A DNA stretch of 64,000 nucleotides from Nocardia flavorosea (GTDB lineage: Bacteria > Actinomycetota > Actinomycetes > Mycobacteriales > Mycobacteriaceae). Positions within the stretch are counted from its first letter, which is position 1. Each line of letters begins with the position of its first letter. The stretch covers positions 186,001 through 250,000 of the forward strand of contig NZ_JADLQL010000001.1 in assembly GCF_015477805.1 (NCBI RefSeq), read 5' to 3'. Shown in pieces: positions 1 to 8,310 of the stretch. The translations under genes were made by a program, and so were the position numbers. The notes beneath the pieces are model-generated. The model worked only from the letters and a program-made list of their open reading frames with translations, was not told where the DNA came from and made no database searches.

Positions 1-771
1 CCGCGAGGTCAGCGCGACCACCATGAACCGCGCCCCGTCGGCGGTGCCGAAATCGGTGCCGTAGGTGCCGTAGACATCGTTACCGGTTGCCGGGCGGCCG
101 ATGCCGTTGACCTGGACCTCGGTGAGGTAGCCGAGGGCGCCGGCGGTCGCGAGTGCGACATCTTCGAGGGGAAGCACAATTCGCGACCCCGCCCCGGTGG
201 TGGCGCGGCGGTGGACCGCCGCGGTGATCGCGAGCGCGGCGTGCAGCCCGGCCGCGACATCCCAGGCGGGTAGCGCGTGGTTCACCACGCCGTCGTGGTC
301 GACGGGGCCGGTGACCTGCGGAAAACCGAGTGCCGCGTTGACGGTGTAGTCCACGGCGGGCCGGCCGTCGTGCCGGCCGAGGAGTTCCAGCGTGATGACA
401 TCGCAACGCAGTGCCGACAACGCGTCGTGGCTCATCCATGCCCGGCCGCCCGCATTGGTCACCAGGATCCCGCTGCCCGGCCCCGGCGCGGTCACCAGGC
501 GCCGGACGATGTCCTGACCGGTTTCGCTGCGCAGATCGAGGGTGAGCGACCGTTTGCCCCGGTTGAGCCCAGTCCAGTAGATCGATTCCCCGCCGGCGGT
601 GAGCGGCCAGCGGCCGGTATCGGCAGCACCGCCGAGCGGGTCGACCCGGATGACCTCGGCGCCGAGCTGGCACAGCGTGAGCCCGCACAGGGGAGAGGCG
701 ACGAAACTCGAGATCTCGACGATCCGGAGGCCGGCGAGTGGGCGGTCGGGAGTGTGTTCGGGTGCTGTCAT
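1..771 (-). CDS. CaiB/BaiF-family CoA transferase, partial (C-terminus outside window)
   Basis: The frame opens with an ATG at 771 and runs without a stop to base 1, so 257 residues are visible and the C-terminal part is outside. The N-terminus is typical of family III CoA transferases (PLAGLRIVEISSF, then GAEVIRVDPLGG and NRGKRSLTLDLRS). The helix that carries the catalytic Asp in formyl-CoA transferase reads IVLPLEDVALA, with the Asp kept. These enzymes move CoA from an acyl-CoA donor to a free carboxylate. The gene diverges from the acyl-CoA dehydrogenase at 883 across an AT-rich 111-bp gap, so the two are probably co-regulated. The substrate cannot be read from the sequence. Confidence 0.9.
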   Translation of the reverse strand, partial: MTAPEHTPDRPLAGLRIVEISSFVASPLCGLTLCQLGAEVIRVDPLGGAADTGRWPLTAGGESIYWTGLNRGKRSLTLDLRSETGQDIVRRLVTAPGPGSGILVTNAGGRAWMSHDALSALRCDVITLELLGRHDGRPAVDYTVNAALGFPQVTGPVDHDGVVNHALPAWDVAAGLHAALAITAAVHRRATTGAGSRIVLPLEDVALATAGALGYLTEVQVNGIGRPATGNDVYGTYGTDFGTADGARFMVVALTSR

Positions 772-846
772 ACCGGGCTGTCCTTCTGTTGTACGGCTGC
801 TGAGCTGGGCAGAAGATAATTAATGATAATAAATCACACCATAGTA

Positions 847-883
847 TTGACATGCATCTTTCTCGGCAGCAATACTGCCTCCA
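847..883 (+). promoter_or_regulatory. Promoter of a probably leaderless mRNA for the acyl-CoA dehydrogenase
   Basis: TTGACA at 847-852 and AATACT at 871-876 are separated by 18 bp. The ATG at 883 lies seven bases after the -10 box, where transcription would start, and no Shine-Dalgarno sequence precedes it. This points to a leaderless transcript. Just upstream, TGAT-AATAA-ATCA (824-836) is a small palindrome in an AT-rich stretch and is a candidate operator. Confidence 0.6.
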
Positions 884-2070
884 TGGCCACCATTTCGGCA
901 GTCGGTCCGGAAGATTTCGCTGACATCCTGGCGCAGACCCGTGCGTTCATCCGCAAGGAAGTGCTGCCGCGTGAGCAGGAGATCGCGGATACCGACAGCA
1001 TTCCCGACGATATCCGCTCCAACGCCGCGGCGATGGGCCTGTTCGGCTACGCGATCCCCCAGGAATGGGGCGGTCTGGGGCTGGACCTCACCCAAGACGT
1101 CGAACTGGCAATGGAATTCGGCTACACCTCGCTGTCGTTGCGGTCGATGTTCGGCACCAACAACGGCATCGCCGGCCAGGTGCTGGTGGGTTTCGGCACC
1201 GATGAACAGAAATCGCGCTGGCTCGCCGATATCGCCTCCGGTGAGGTCGTCGCCTCCTTCGCGCTCACCGAACCCGGTGCCGGATCGAACCCGGCCGGGC
1301 TGCGTACCAAGGCGGTCCGGGACGGCGACGGCTGGGTGATCAACGGCGAGAAGCGTTTCATCACCAACGCCCCGCTGGCCGATCTGTTCATCGTCTTCGC
1401 GCGCACGCGCGCGGCCGACGAGAACGGCACCGGAATCGCGGTGTTCCTCGTGCCCGCTTCCACGCCGGGCGTGGAGGTCGCGCCGAAAGACCGCAAGATG
1501 GGCCAGGAAGGAGCCTGGACGGCCGATGTTCATTTCACCGATGTCCGGGTGCCGAACACGGCGCTCGTCGGTGGCAGCGAGGATGTCGGCTACCGGGCCG
1601 CGATGACCTCCCTCGCGCGGGGCCGCGTGCATATCGCCGCCCTTGCCGTCGGCGCGGCCCAGCGGGCGCTCGACGAATCCGTCGCCTACGCCGCGACCGC
1701 CACCCAGGGCGGAACGCCGATCGGGGATTTCCAGTTGGTGCAGGCGATGATCGCCGATATCGCCACCGGTGTCCTCGCGGGCCGTGCGATGGTGCGGGAG
1801 GTCGCCGCACGCTACGTGTCCGGCGAGGACCGGCGGACCGGCCCGTCGGCGGCGAAACTCTTCTGCACCGAAATGGTCGGTAAGGCAGCCGATCTGGCGG
1901 TGCAGATCCACGGCGGCTCCGGCTATCTGCGGGAAGTCGCTGTCGAGCGGATCTACCGCGATGTGCGGCTGCTGCGGTTGTACGAGGGCACCAGCGAAAT
2001 CCAGCGCCTCATCATCGGCGGCGGTCTGGTGAGCGCCGCCAAGAAATCGGCCACCGCGGGAGGGCGCTGA
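883..2070 (+). CDS. acyl-CoA dehydrogenase
   Basis: A 395-residue FAD-dependent acyl-CoA dehydrogenase of normal length. It introduces the alpha-beta double bond of an acyl-CoA and passes electrons to ETF. Visible marks are the FAD-binding segment FALTEPGAGSNPAG, the middle-domain INGEKRFITNA, and the C-terminal LYEGTSEIQRLIIGG, whose Glu is the usual catalytic base. The ATG at 883 was chosen over the open frame starting at 823 because a good promoter lies between them and the family N-terminus begins there. The downstream CaiB gene starts one base after the stop, so this heads an operon of dehydrogenase, CoA transferase and SDR. The acyl substrate is unknown. Confidence 0.93.
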   Translation: MATISAVGPEDFADILAQTRAFIRKEVLPREQEIADTDSIPDDIRSNAAAMGLFGYAIPQEWGGLGLDLTQDVELAMEFGYTSLSLRSMFGTNNGIAGQVLVGFGTDEQKSRWLADIASGEVVASFALTEPGAGSNPAGLRTKAVRDGDGWVINGEKRFITNAPLADLFIVFARTRAADENGTGIAVFLVPASTPGVEVAPKDRKMGQEGAWTADVHFTDVRVPNTALVGGSEDVGYRAAMTSLARGRVHIAALAVGAAQRALDESVAYAATATQGGTPIGDFQLVQAMIADIATGVLAGRAMVREVAARYVSGEDRRTGPSAAKLFCTEMVGKAADLAVQIHGGSGYLREVAVERIYRDVRLLRLYEGTSEIQRLIIGGGLVSAAKKSATAGGR

Positions 2071-2071
2071 T

Positions 2072-3280
2072 ATGCAGTCCGACGCGGTAGCCGGTGATCC
2101 CGGCCTGCCCCTCGCCGGGTTCACCGTCGTCAGCCTCGAACAGGCGGTCGCCGCCCCCATCGCGACCCGGCACCTCGCCGATCTCGGGGCCCGGGTGATC
2201 AAGATCGAACGGATCGGTGAGGGCGATTTCGCCCGTAACTACGATGCCGCCGTGCACGGGCTCGCCTCGCATTTCGTGTGGTTGAACCGGGGTAAGGAAT
2301 CGCTGTGCGTCGACCTCAAGGCCGATGCGGGAATCGCCGCGGTACGCACACTGATCGCCGGAGCGGATGTTTTCGTGCAGAACTCCGCGCCCGGCGCGGC
2401 CGAGCGGCTGGGGCTGGGCGCGGAGGATTTGCGCGCTGACCACCCCGAACTGATCGCGGTCAATATGTCCGGGTACGGCACCTCGGGCCCGTTCGTCGAC
2501 CGCAAGGCCTACGACATGCTGGTCCAGGCCGAGACCGGGCTGGTTTCGATCACCGGCACGCCGGAGACGGCCACCAAAACGGGCATCCCGACCTCCGATA
2601 TCGCGGCCGGGATGTACGCACTGTCGGCGATCCAGGCGGCGCTGCTGCGCCGCGAGCGCACCGGAACGGGCGCGACCATCGATATCGCGATGTTCGACGC
2701 GACCGTCGAATGGCTCGGCCACTCCATGTACATGCAGATGTACCAGGACGTCCAGATCAAACGGATGGGGTTGTCGCACGCCTCGATCGCGCCCTACGAC
2801 GCCTACCCGACCCGGGACGGGCAGATCCTCATCGGCGTCCAGAACGACCGGGGCTGGCGCACGCTGGTCACCGATGTGTTCCAGCGCCCCGAGCTCGCCG
2901 GCGACCCGCGCTTCGCGACCAATATCGAACGGGTGCGGCACCGGTCCGAGGTCGACGCCGTGGTCGGCGAGCTCACCGCCGGATTCGATACCGCCGATCT
3001 CGACGACCGCCTCGCGAAAGCGGGGATCCCGGCCGCGCAACTGGGTGATATGAAGGATCTGATCGCCCATCCCCAGCTGTCGGCGCGGGACCGGTGGCGC
3101 GAGGTGCAGACCGAAGCGGGGCCGATCCGTGCCGTGCTGCCGCCCATGACCTTCCGCGATATCGAACTGCGCATGGGCGCGGTGCCCGCGCTGGGTGAAC
3201 AGACCGATACGGTGCTCGCCGAAATCGGCTTGGACGCCGTGCGGATCGCCGAACTGCGGTCGGCCGGAATCGTGCAGTAG
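2072..3280 (+). CDS. CaiB/BaiF-family CoA transferase
   Basis: A 402-residue family III CoA transferase of full length. It has the N-terminal [47 protein letters not shown] and the helix [13 protein letters not shown] with the expected catalytic Asp. The C-terminal small domain includes [18 protein letters not shown] and [18 protein letters not shown] ribosome site overlaps the end of the preceding dehydrogenase, with one base between stop and start, so translation is coupled. With the dehydrogenase and the following SDR it forms a compact acid-activation and oxidation unit. In the whole island it is the best candidate for an itaconate- or succinate-type CoA transferase, but that is inference. 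Confidence 0.92.
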   Translation: MQSDAVAGDPGLPLAGFTVVSLEQAVAAPIATRHLADLGARVIKIERIGEGDFARNYDAAVHGLASHFVWLNRGKESLCVDLKADAGIAAVRTLIAGADVFVQNSAPGAAERLGLGAEDLRADHPELIAVNMSGYGTSGPFVDRKAYDMLVQAETGLVSITGTPETATKTGIPTSDIAAGMYALSAIQAALLRRERTGTGATIDIAMFDATVEWLGHSMYMQMYQDVQIKRMGLSHASIAPYDAYPTRDGQILIGVQNDRGWRTLVTDVFQRPELAGDPRFATNIERVRHRSEVDAVVGELTAGFDTADLDDRLAKAGIPAAQLGDMKDLIAHPQLSARDRWREVQTEAGPIRAVLPPMTFRDIELRMGAVPALGEQTDTVLAEIGLDAVRIAELRSAGIVQ

Positions 3281-3323
3281 CGCGTTCGCGCGCCGTATTC
3301 ACAGATCAAGGATTGGAGCGGCA

Positions 3324-4064
3324 GTGGGACTGCTGGCAGGAAAGGTCGCCGTCGTCACGGGGGCCGCGCAGGGGATCGGCCTGGAGATTGCGCGCACCTT
3401 CGTTCATGCGGGTGCGAAGGTCGTGGTGGCCGATATCAACGACGAGGCCGGTGTGCAGGCGGTGGCCGAGCTCGGCGGGGCCGACAGCGCCGTCTACGCG
3501 CGCTGCGATGTCCGCGACGGCGCCGCGGTGGCGGGCGTGGTGGACATCGCCGAGGACACCTTCGGCCCGCTGGGCGTCTTCGTGAACAACGCGGGGATGA
3601 CGCGGGACGCCACCATGCGCCGGATGCGCGAGGAGGATTTCGACGATGTCGTCGCGGTCCACCTGAAAGGCGCCTGGAACGGTACCCGGGCGGCCGCGAA
3701 CCGGATGCGGGAGCACGGTGCGGGAGCGATCGTGAACATTTCCTCGCTGTCGGGCAAGGTGGGCCTCGTCGGACAGACGAACTATTCGGCCGCGAAGGCC
3801 GGGATCGTCGGCCTCACCAAGGCCGCGGCCAAAGAGGTCGCGTTCAAGAATGTCCGGGTCAATGCCGTGCAACCGGGGCTGATCCAGACTCCGATGACGG
3901 AAGCCATGCCCGAACGCATCTGGGAGCAGAAGATGGCGGAGATTCCGCTGGGGCGAGCGGGGCTGCCGAGCGAGGTCGCCTCCGTGGTGTTGTTCCTGGC
4001 CAGCGACCTGTCGAGTTATATGACGGGCACCGTGCTCGAGGTGACCGGCGGCCGGCTGATGTGA
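3324..4064 (+). CDS. SDR-family 3-oxoacyl reductase / 3-hydroxyacyl dehydrogenase
   Basis: A 246-residue classical short-chain dehydrogenase (FabG-like). The Rossmann motif TGAAQGIG is near residue 12, the NNAG motif follows, a catalytic Ser lies in NISSLSG, and the YSAAK motif gives the Tyr/Lys pair. The C-terminus [13 protein letters not shown] is typical. A GTG start at 3324 is supported by a GGATTGGAG ribosome site and places the glycine motif at the usual distance; an upstream in-frame start would lie within the previous gene. It follows the CoA transferase by 43 bp and probably acts on a hydroxyacyl- or oxoacyl-CoA. The direction of the reaction is not deducible. Confidence 0.88.
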   Translation: MGLLAGKVAVVTGAAQGIGLEIARTFVHAGAKVVVADINDEAGVQAVAELGGADSAVYARCDVRDGAAVAGVVDIAEDTFGPLGVFVNNAGMTRDATMRRMREEDFDDVVAVHLKGAWNGTRAAANRMREHGAGAIVNISSLSGKVGLVGQTNYSAAKAGIVGLTKAAAKEVAFKNVRVNAVQPGLIQTPMTEAMPERIWEQKMAEIPLGRAGLPSEVASVVLFLASDLSSYMTGTVLEVTGGRLM

Positions 4065-4112
4065 CCGCGGCCGGGCCGCGCGAAGGCGACCGGCGGGTCA
4101 TGGGATGAACTC

Positions 4113-4141
4113 TTGCCTTAATTCATGACTATGATTATGGT
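4113..4141 (+). promoter_or_regulatory. Promoter for the small CxxC gene pair, with operator-like word
   Basis: TTGCCT (4113-4118) and TATGGT (4136-4141) are 17 bp apart in an AT-rich pocket. The spacer carries TTCATGACTATGATTA (4122-4137), which matches the TTC(A/C)-N5-ATGATTA words in the promoter region at 12418-12483. Transcription would start near 4148, giving a leader of about 75 nt. Confidence 0.5.
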
Positions 4142-4163
4142 GAACTAGCAAACATTTCGCATC

Positions 4164-4210
4164 CCGGCAGACGTGGGAACCAGTCCCGTACCGCCGGTGC
4201 AATCCACCGC
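4164..4210 (+). promoter_or_regulatory. Possible folded 5' leader
   Basis: Between the promoter and the first small gene, CCGGC and GCCGG can pair around an inner GGGA-ACCAG-TCCC hairpin. A further CGGTG-CAATC-CACCG hairpin overlaps the outer arm and ends just before the GAAGGAG ribosome site. The two folds are mutually exclusive at the CGG arm. It matches no riboswitch class I know. Confidence 0.25.
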
Positions 4211-4222
4211 GAAGGAGCGAGG

Positions 4223-4372
4223 ATGTCCGACAACACCGCAGGTACCGAGGCCGGTAACGGCAGCCGGCTGCGCTGCAACGAATGCGGCTCGGAAGCCATC
4301 GTCACGACCGCCGGCGGGTCCGCTCTCACCTGCTGCGGCATCGCCCTGGAAATCACTTTCGCCGGTCGCTGA
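4223..4372 (+). CDS. desulforedoxin-like mini-protein (CxxC...CC)
   Basis: A 49-residue protein with a clear GAAGGAGCGAGG ribosome site. After a disordered, Gly/Asn-rich start of about 15 residues it reads RCNECGSEAI, then GGSALTCCGIALEI, so Cys18, Cys21, Cys37 and Cys38 have the C-x2-C-x15-C-C spacing of desulforedoxin and of the desulfoferrodoxin N-terminal domain. In that family the four Cys hold one Fe as a rubredoxin-like FeS4 centre. It is followed after 25 bp by a second protein of the same fold. The likely role is a small iron or zinc redox or carrier protein, perhaps serving the flavoenzymes around it; that role is inferred. Confidence 0.7.
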   Translation: MSDNTAGTEAGNGSRLRCNECGSEAIVTTAGGSALTCCGIALEITFAGR

Positions 4373-4397
4373 CCGGATCGGACCGAGGAGAACCCCG

Positions 4398-4538
4398 ATG
4401 AACGAAACCGGTAAGCGCTACACCTGCGCCACGTGCAAAACCCAGGTCATCTGCGTCAAGAAGGGCGAAGGCCGCTTCACCTGCCACGGCGCGCCGATGG
4501 AACTGCTCACCGCAAAACCGCTGCCGTCGTCCGACTAG
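4398..4538 (+). CDS. desulforedoxin-like mini-protein with Cys3-His site
   Basis: A 46-residue protein beginning after a GAGGAG ribosome site. It reads YTCATCKTQV, then GEGRFTCHGAPMEL, which aligns with desulforedoxin (CxxC, Gly-rich turn, CCG.PM), except that the last Cys is replaced by His (Cys10, Cys13, Cys29, His30). An extra Cys19 lies between the pairs. The site could be Cys3His iron or a structural zinc. It belongs with the preceding paralogue and precedes the fused CoA transferase by 94 bp, which has its own strong ribosome site. I do not know a characterised homologue of the pair. Confidence 0.68.
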   Translation: MNETGKRYTCATCKTQVICVKKGEGRFTCHGAPMELLTAKPLPSSD

Positions 4539-4632
4539 GACCGTAGCACCACTCGAAAATCATGTGCCGCGATACCGCGCGCCCGGGCGGGCGCCCGCCG
4601 GTGCGGCAACCGTGTAGAAGAAGGAGTTTCAG

Positions 4633-6996
4633 ATGGCTGGTCCACTCGACGGACTCGTCGTGGTCGACGCGAGCTGGGGAATGCCCGCGGCCATCTCGAC
4701 GATGCTGCTCGCCGACTACGGCGCCCGAGTCGTCAAACTCGAACGCCCCGGCGGACCGGCCGACGCGGAATCGATACTGCGTCGATCGACCGATCGCGGG
4801 AAGTGGAGCGTCGAGGCCGACCTGAACACTCCCGAAGGGCGCGCGATCGCCGAACGGCTCGTGGCCGGCGCGGATGTGTTCGTCGAATCCTTCGGCGCGG
4901 GCCGGGCCGATGCGCTCGGTATCGGCTACGACGCATGGCACGAGAAATATCCGGAACTGGTGTACTGCTCGGTGACCGGTTACGGCACCGACGGGCCGCT
5001 CGCGGACCGGCCCGGCTACGAAGCGCTGCTCAACGCGCGCCTCGGCCAGATGGCCGAACAGCAGGGGCATCGCGACGGGCCGATCTTCATGGGGCATCCG
5101 ACAGTGTCCTACGGAACAGCGTTCATCACCACGATCGGCATCCTCGCGGCGCTGCGGGCCCGCAAGGTCAACGGCACCGGGCAGAAGGTCGACACCTCCC
5201 TGCTGGACGGCATGCTGGCGATCTCGTCGATGAACTGGTGGTGGAACGAACAGGACATCTCCTATCTCGCCCGCAGCGGCAACCAGAAGGGTTTCGGCAA
5301 CAAACGGCTCATCACCGATCCGTTCCAGTGCGCCGACGGTAAATGGCTGATCCCGCACACCGGCGGCCCGGGCTCCTATAAACGGATGATGGATCTGCTG
5401 GGCTTCGGTGAGCAGACACAGACCATCGCCGGCCCGGAGATGGCGGTACCGCTCGATGAGGTAGAACTCGATATCGCCCGGAACAAGGTGCCGGAGGCGT
5501 TCCGGTCCCGCCCGCGCGACGAATGGCTCGAACTGTTCCACGCCGCCGATATCGCGGCGCTGCCGGTGCTGCATCCCGAGGAGACCTTCGCTGACGATCA
5601 GGTGAGGTTCGCCGAGATCGCGGTCGATATCCCGGACCCCGACCACGGCACCCTCCGCCAGATCGGCCCGGTGATCCGCTTCGAGAAATCCGCGCCGGGC
5701 GCACCTGCTCCCGCGCCGGCCGTCGGCGCGCACAACGACCGGATCGACGAGATCACCCGCTCGCCGCAGTGGGCGCCCGCACCGGGCCGCGACCCGGTGG
5801 CCGCGCCGCTCCAGGGCGTGCGCATTCTGGACTTCAGTTCCTATTTCGCCACCGGTTTCGGCTCTCGGCTGCTCTCCGATCTCGGCGCCGAGGTGATCAA
5901 GATCGAACCGCTGGTCGGCGACCAGATGCGTCCCCTCGGCGACCTGTTCGAAGGCGCCAACCGCGGCAAACGCACCATCGCCCTCGACCTGCGCTCCGCC
6001 GAAGGGCAGGAGATCGCGCACCGCCTCGTCGCCGGCGCCGATGTGGTGATGCAGAACTACCGCCCCGGAAAGGCCGAAAAGATCGGCCTCGGTTACGAAC
6101 AGTTGAAGGCGATCAATCCCGACCTGATCTACGCCTACCTGCCCGGATTCGGTTCCGCGGGGCCGAAATCCACGCTGAAATCCTTCGCCCCGCTCGTCTC
6201 GGGCCTGGTCGGGCTGAACTTCGAAGGCGCCGGCGAGGGTAATCCGCCCATCCGCCGGGTGATCGGCAACGAGGATCTCTACAACGGCTTCCTCGGTGCC
6301 GTCACCGTTCTGCTGGCCCTGCACCACCGGGCCAACACCGGCGCGGGCCAGTACGTCGAGAGCCCGCAGCTGCATTCGAGCCTGTTCGTGATCAGCGAGC
6401 ACTGCGCGACCGTGGACGGCGCCGCCGTACCCGCGCACCAGCTCGACGCCGAGCAGATGGGCCTGTCACCGCTCTACCGGCTGTATCGCACGACCGACGG
6501 CTGGATCGCGATCGCAGTCTTCGGGAACGCGGCCTTCGGCCGGCTCACCAGTGCCCTGAACCTGGGCGATCTGGCCGCCGACACCCGGTTCGCCACAACT
6601 GCCGACCGGGCTGCGCACGCCGACGCACTGGCGCAACGGCTCACCGAACGGTTCGCGGAACTCACCAGCGCAGAGGCGTTCGCGGTGCTGGACGGCAACC
6701 AGGTGCCCGCCGAGATTCCCCTCGACTACCCGATCATGCCCGAACTGCTGTGGGAAGAGTGGGCACTGGAATCGCAGCGGGTGATCGAACACCATCACCC
6801 GGAGTACGGCTGGTCCCGTGAGGTCGGCATGGTGATCCACCTGTCCGACACACCCGGCCGGTTCAAGGGCGGCAGCCCCCGGCTCGGCGAGCATTCGGCC
6901 GAGATCCTGGGCGAAATCGGCTATTCCGCCGACGAGATCACCGCACTGATGGCGACCGTGTGCAAACTGCCCACGGCCGCGGCAAAGGAATCCTGA
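4633..6996 (+). CDS. tandem-fused CaiB/BaiF CoA transferase (two full domains)
   Basis: A 787-residue protein made of two complete family III CoA-transferase units, residues about 1-375 and 393-775, twice the usual length. Unit 1 has DGLVVVDASWGMPAA and the catalytic-helix motif VDTSLLDGML with Asp192. Unit 2 restarts with LQGVRILDFSSYFATG and GAEVIKIEPLVGDQMRP, but its helix reads VESPQLHSSLF, putting His581 where the catalytic Asp is expected. So probably only unit 1 is fully competent and unit 2 is structural or altered. Family III enzymes work as interlocked dimers, so the fusion may be a covalent pseudo-dimer. An AGAAGGAG site sets the start. The acyl-CoA dehydrogenase follows after three bases. 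Confidence 0.9.
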   Translation: MAGPLDGLVVVDASWGMPAAISTMLLADYGARVVKLERPGGPADAESILRRSTDRGKWSVEADLNTPEGRAIAERLVAGADVFVESFGAGRADALGIGYDAWHEKYPELVYCSVTGYGTDGPLADRPGYEALLNARLGQMAEQQGHRDGPIFMGHPTVSYGTAFITTIGILAALRARKVNGTGQKVDTSLLDGMLAISSMNWWWNEQDISYLARSGNQKGFGNKRLITDPFQCADGKWLIPHTGGPGSYKRMMDLLGFGEQTQTIAGPEMAVPLDEVELDIARNKVPEAFRSRPRDEWLELFHAADIAALPVLHPEETFADDQVRFAEIAVDIPDPDHGTLRQIGPVIRFEKSAPGAPAPAPAVGAHNDRIDEITRSPQWAPAPGRDPVAAPLQGVRILDFSSYFATGFGSRLLSDLGAEVIKIEPLVGDQMRPLGDLFEGANRGKRTIALDLRSAEGQEIAHRLVAGADVVMQNYRPGKAEKIGLGYEQLKAINPDLIYAYLPGFGSAGPKSTLKSFAPLVSGLVGLNFEGAGEGNPPIRRVIGNEDLYNGFLGAVTVLLALHHRANTGAGQYVESPQLHSSLFVISEHCATVDGAAVPAHQLDAEQMGLSPLYRLYRTTDGWIAIAVFGNAAFGRLTSALNLGDLAADTRFATTADRAAHADALAQRLTERFAELTSAEAFAVLDGNQVPAEIPLDYPIMPELLWEEWALESQRVIEHHHPEYGWSREVGMVIHLSDTPGRFKGGSPRLGEHSAEILGEIGYSADEITALMATVCKLPTAAAKES

Positions 6997-6999
6997 ACC

Positions 7000-8256
7000 A
7001 TGGATATCACCTATCCCGCCGAAGCAGAGGCGTACCGCGAAAAGATCCGCGCGCTGCTCGAATCGAAACTGCCGCAGGGCTGGCGAGGTATCGGCGCGCT
7101 GTCGGAATCCGAACAGGAAGAGTTCCTGACGAGCTGGCGAAAAGTACTCTCGGACAACGATCTACTCGCCGTTTCCTGGCCGGAGGAGTACGGCGGGGCC
7201 GGTCTGTCGAGTATCGAACAGGTCGTGCTGAACGAGGAGCTCATGCGGCTCGGCGTACCGGACGGCACCGAAAACGACACCCTCGGTATCAAATTACTCG
7301 GCAACACCATGACCGTACTCGGCACCGAGGAACAGAAGCAGTACTTCCTGCCCCGGGTGCTATCCGGTGAACACGTATGGTGCCAGGGCTATTCGGAGCC
7401 CGAAGCCGGTTCGGACCTGGCCGGTATGCGGACCCGCGCCGTCCTCGACGGGGACGAATGGGTGATCAACGGCCAGAAGACCTGGACTTCCCAGGGACAC
7501 AAGGCGAACTGGATCTTCGTGATCGCCCGGACCGATCCGACGGTGGCCAAACACAAGGGGTTGTCGTTCCTGCTGGTGCCGATGGACCAACCGGGTGTCG
7601 AGGTGCGCCCGATTGTCAACGCGGCGGGCTACGTCGCCTTCAGCGAGGTGTTCTTCACCGACGCGCGGACACCGGCCTCCCACGTTCTCGGCGGCGTGAA
7701 CGGTGGCTGGAATACGGCCAATACGCTGCTCGGTTTCGAGCGCGGGGTGCGCGCCACCACCGACGCCGTCCGCTTCGGCCGCGAGGTGGAACGGCTCATC
7801 GAACTGGCCCGCGAACGCGGTCTCACCGCCGATCCCCGGATCCGCGCCGAACTCGCCTGGTGCTGGTCGCGGGTGCAGACCATGCGCTTCCGCGGCTACC
7901 GCGCGCTCACCAAACTGCTCAACGGCGGCTCCTACGGTGTGGACGGTTCGTTCTCCAAGGTGATCTGGAGCGAATTCTTCCAGCGGCTCACCGAGGTCGG
8001 AATGCAGATCCTCGGCCTCGAGGTGCTCACCCCGACCGGCGGCGGCAACGACGGCATGCTGGTGACCCCGAACCCGGGCGCCGACAATTCCTCGCGCTGC
8101 TGGACCGATATCGCGCTCTACGCCCGCGCCGCCACCATCTACGGCGGTAGTTCGCAGATCCAGCGCAACATCATCGGCGAACAACTGCTCGGGTTGCCCA
8201 AGGAACCCCGCCTCGACGGCGGCCCCTTCCAGGACATCGGCCGCAAGAGCGCCTGA
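7000..8256 (+). CDS. acyl-CoA dehydrogenase, large subunit of a probable heteromeric pair
   Basis: A 418-residue acyl-CoA dehydrogenase of the FadE26/FadE17-like type. It has [18 protein letters not shown] for FAD binding and [12 protein letters not shown] in the beta domain. The C-terminal catalytic motif is [14 protein letters not shown], with Gly in place of the usual Glu; Glu247 in LGFERG is a candidate replacement base. With the smaller, divergent dehydrogenase at 8311 it matches the actinobacterial alpha2-beta2 acyl-CoA dehydrogenases known from sterol side-chain catabolism, in which two adjacent genes make one enzyme. It is coupled to the fused CoA transferase (three bases between them), which probably supplies its acyl-CoA substrate. 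Confidence 0.9.
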   Translation: MDITYPAEAEAYREKIRALLESKLPQGWRGIGALSESEQEEFLTSWRKVLSDNDLLAVSWPEEYGGAGLSSIEQVVLNEELMRLGVPDGTENDTLGIKLLGNTMTVLGTEEQKQYFLPRVLSGEHVWCQGYSEPEAGSDLAGMRTRAVLDGDEWVINGQKTWTSQGHKANWIFVIARTDPTVAKHKGLSFLLVPMDQPGVEVRPIVNAAGYVAFSEVFFTDARTPASHVLGGVNGGWNTANTLLGFERGVRATTDAVRFGREVERLIELARERGLTADPRIRAELAWCWSRVQTMRFRGYRALTKLLNGGSYGVDGSFSKVIWSEFFQRLTEVGMQILGLEVLTPTGGGNDGMLVTPNPGADNSSRCWTDIALYARAATIYGGSSQIQRNIIGEQLLGLPKEPRLDGGPFQDIGRKSA

Positions 8257-8310
8257 CCCGCTGCTTTCCGCCATCACCGTGGCGGGAACGGAAGAACGGA
8301 AAGTTACACC

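Noticed and set aside
820..2202. Minus-strand open frame of 460 codons
   Set aside because: Antisense to a clear acyl-CoA dehydrogenase and its promoter.
4150..4222. Cobalamin riboswitch in front of the small CxxC genes
   Set aside because: No B12 box and the conserved core elements are absent; only short stems are seen.
4507..6438. Long minus-strand open frame (643 codons)
   Set aside because: It lies fully antisense to the fused CoA transferase, has no family motifs and is a GC-skew mirror of the real gene.
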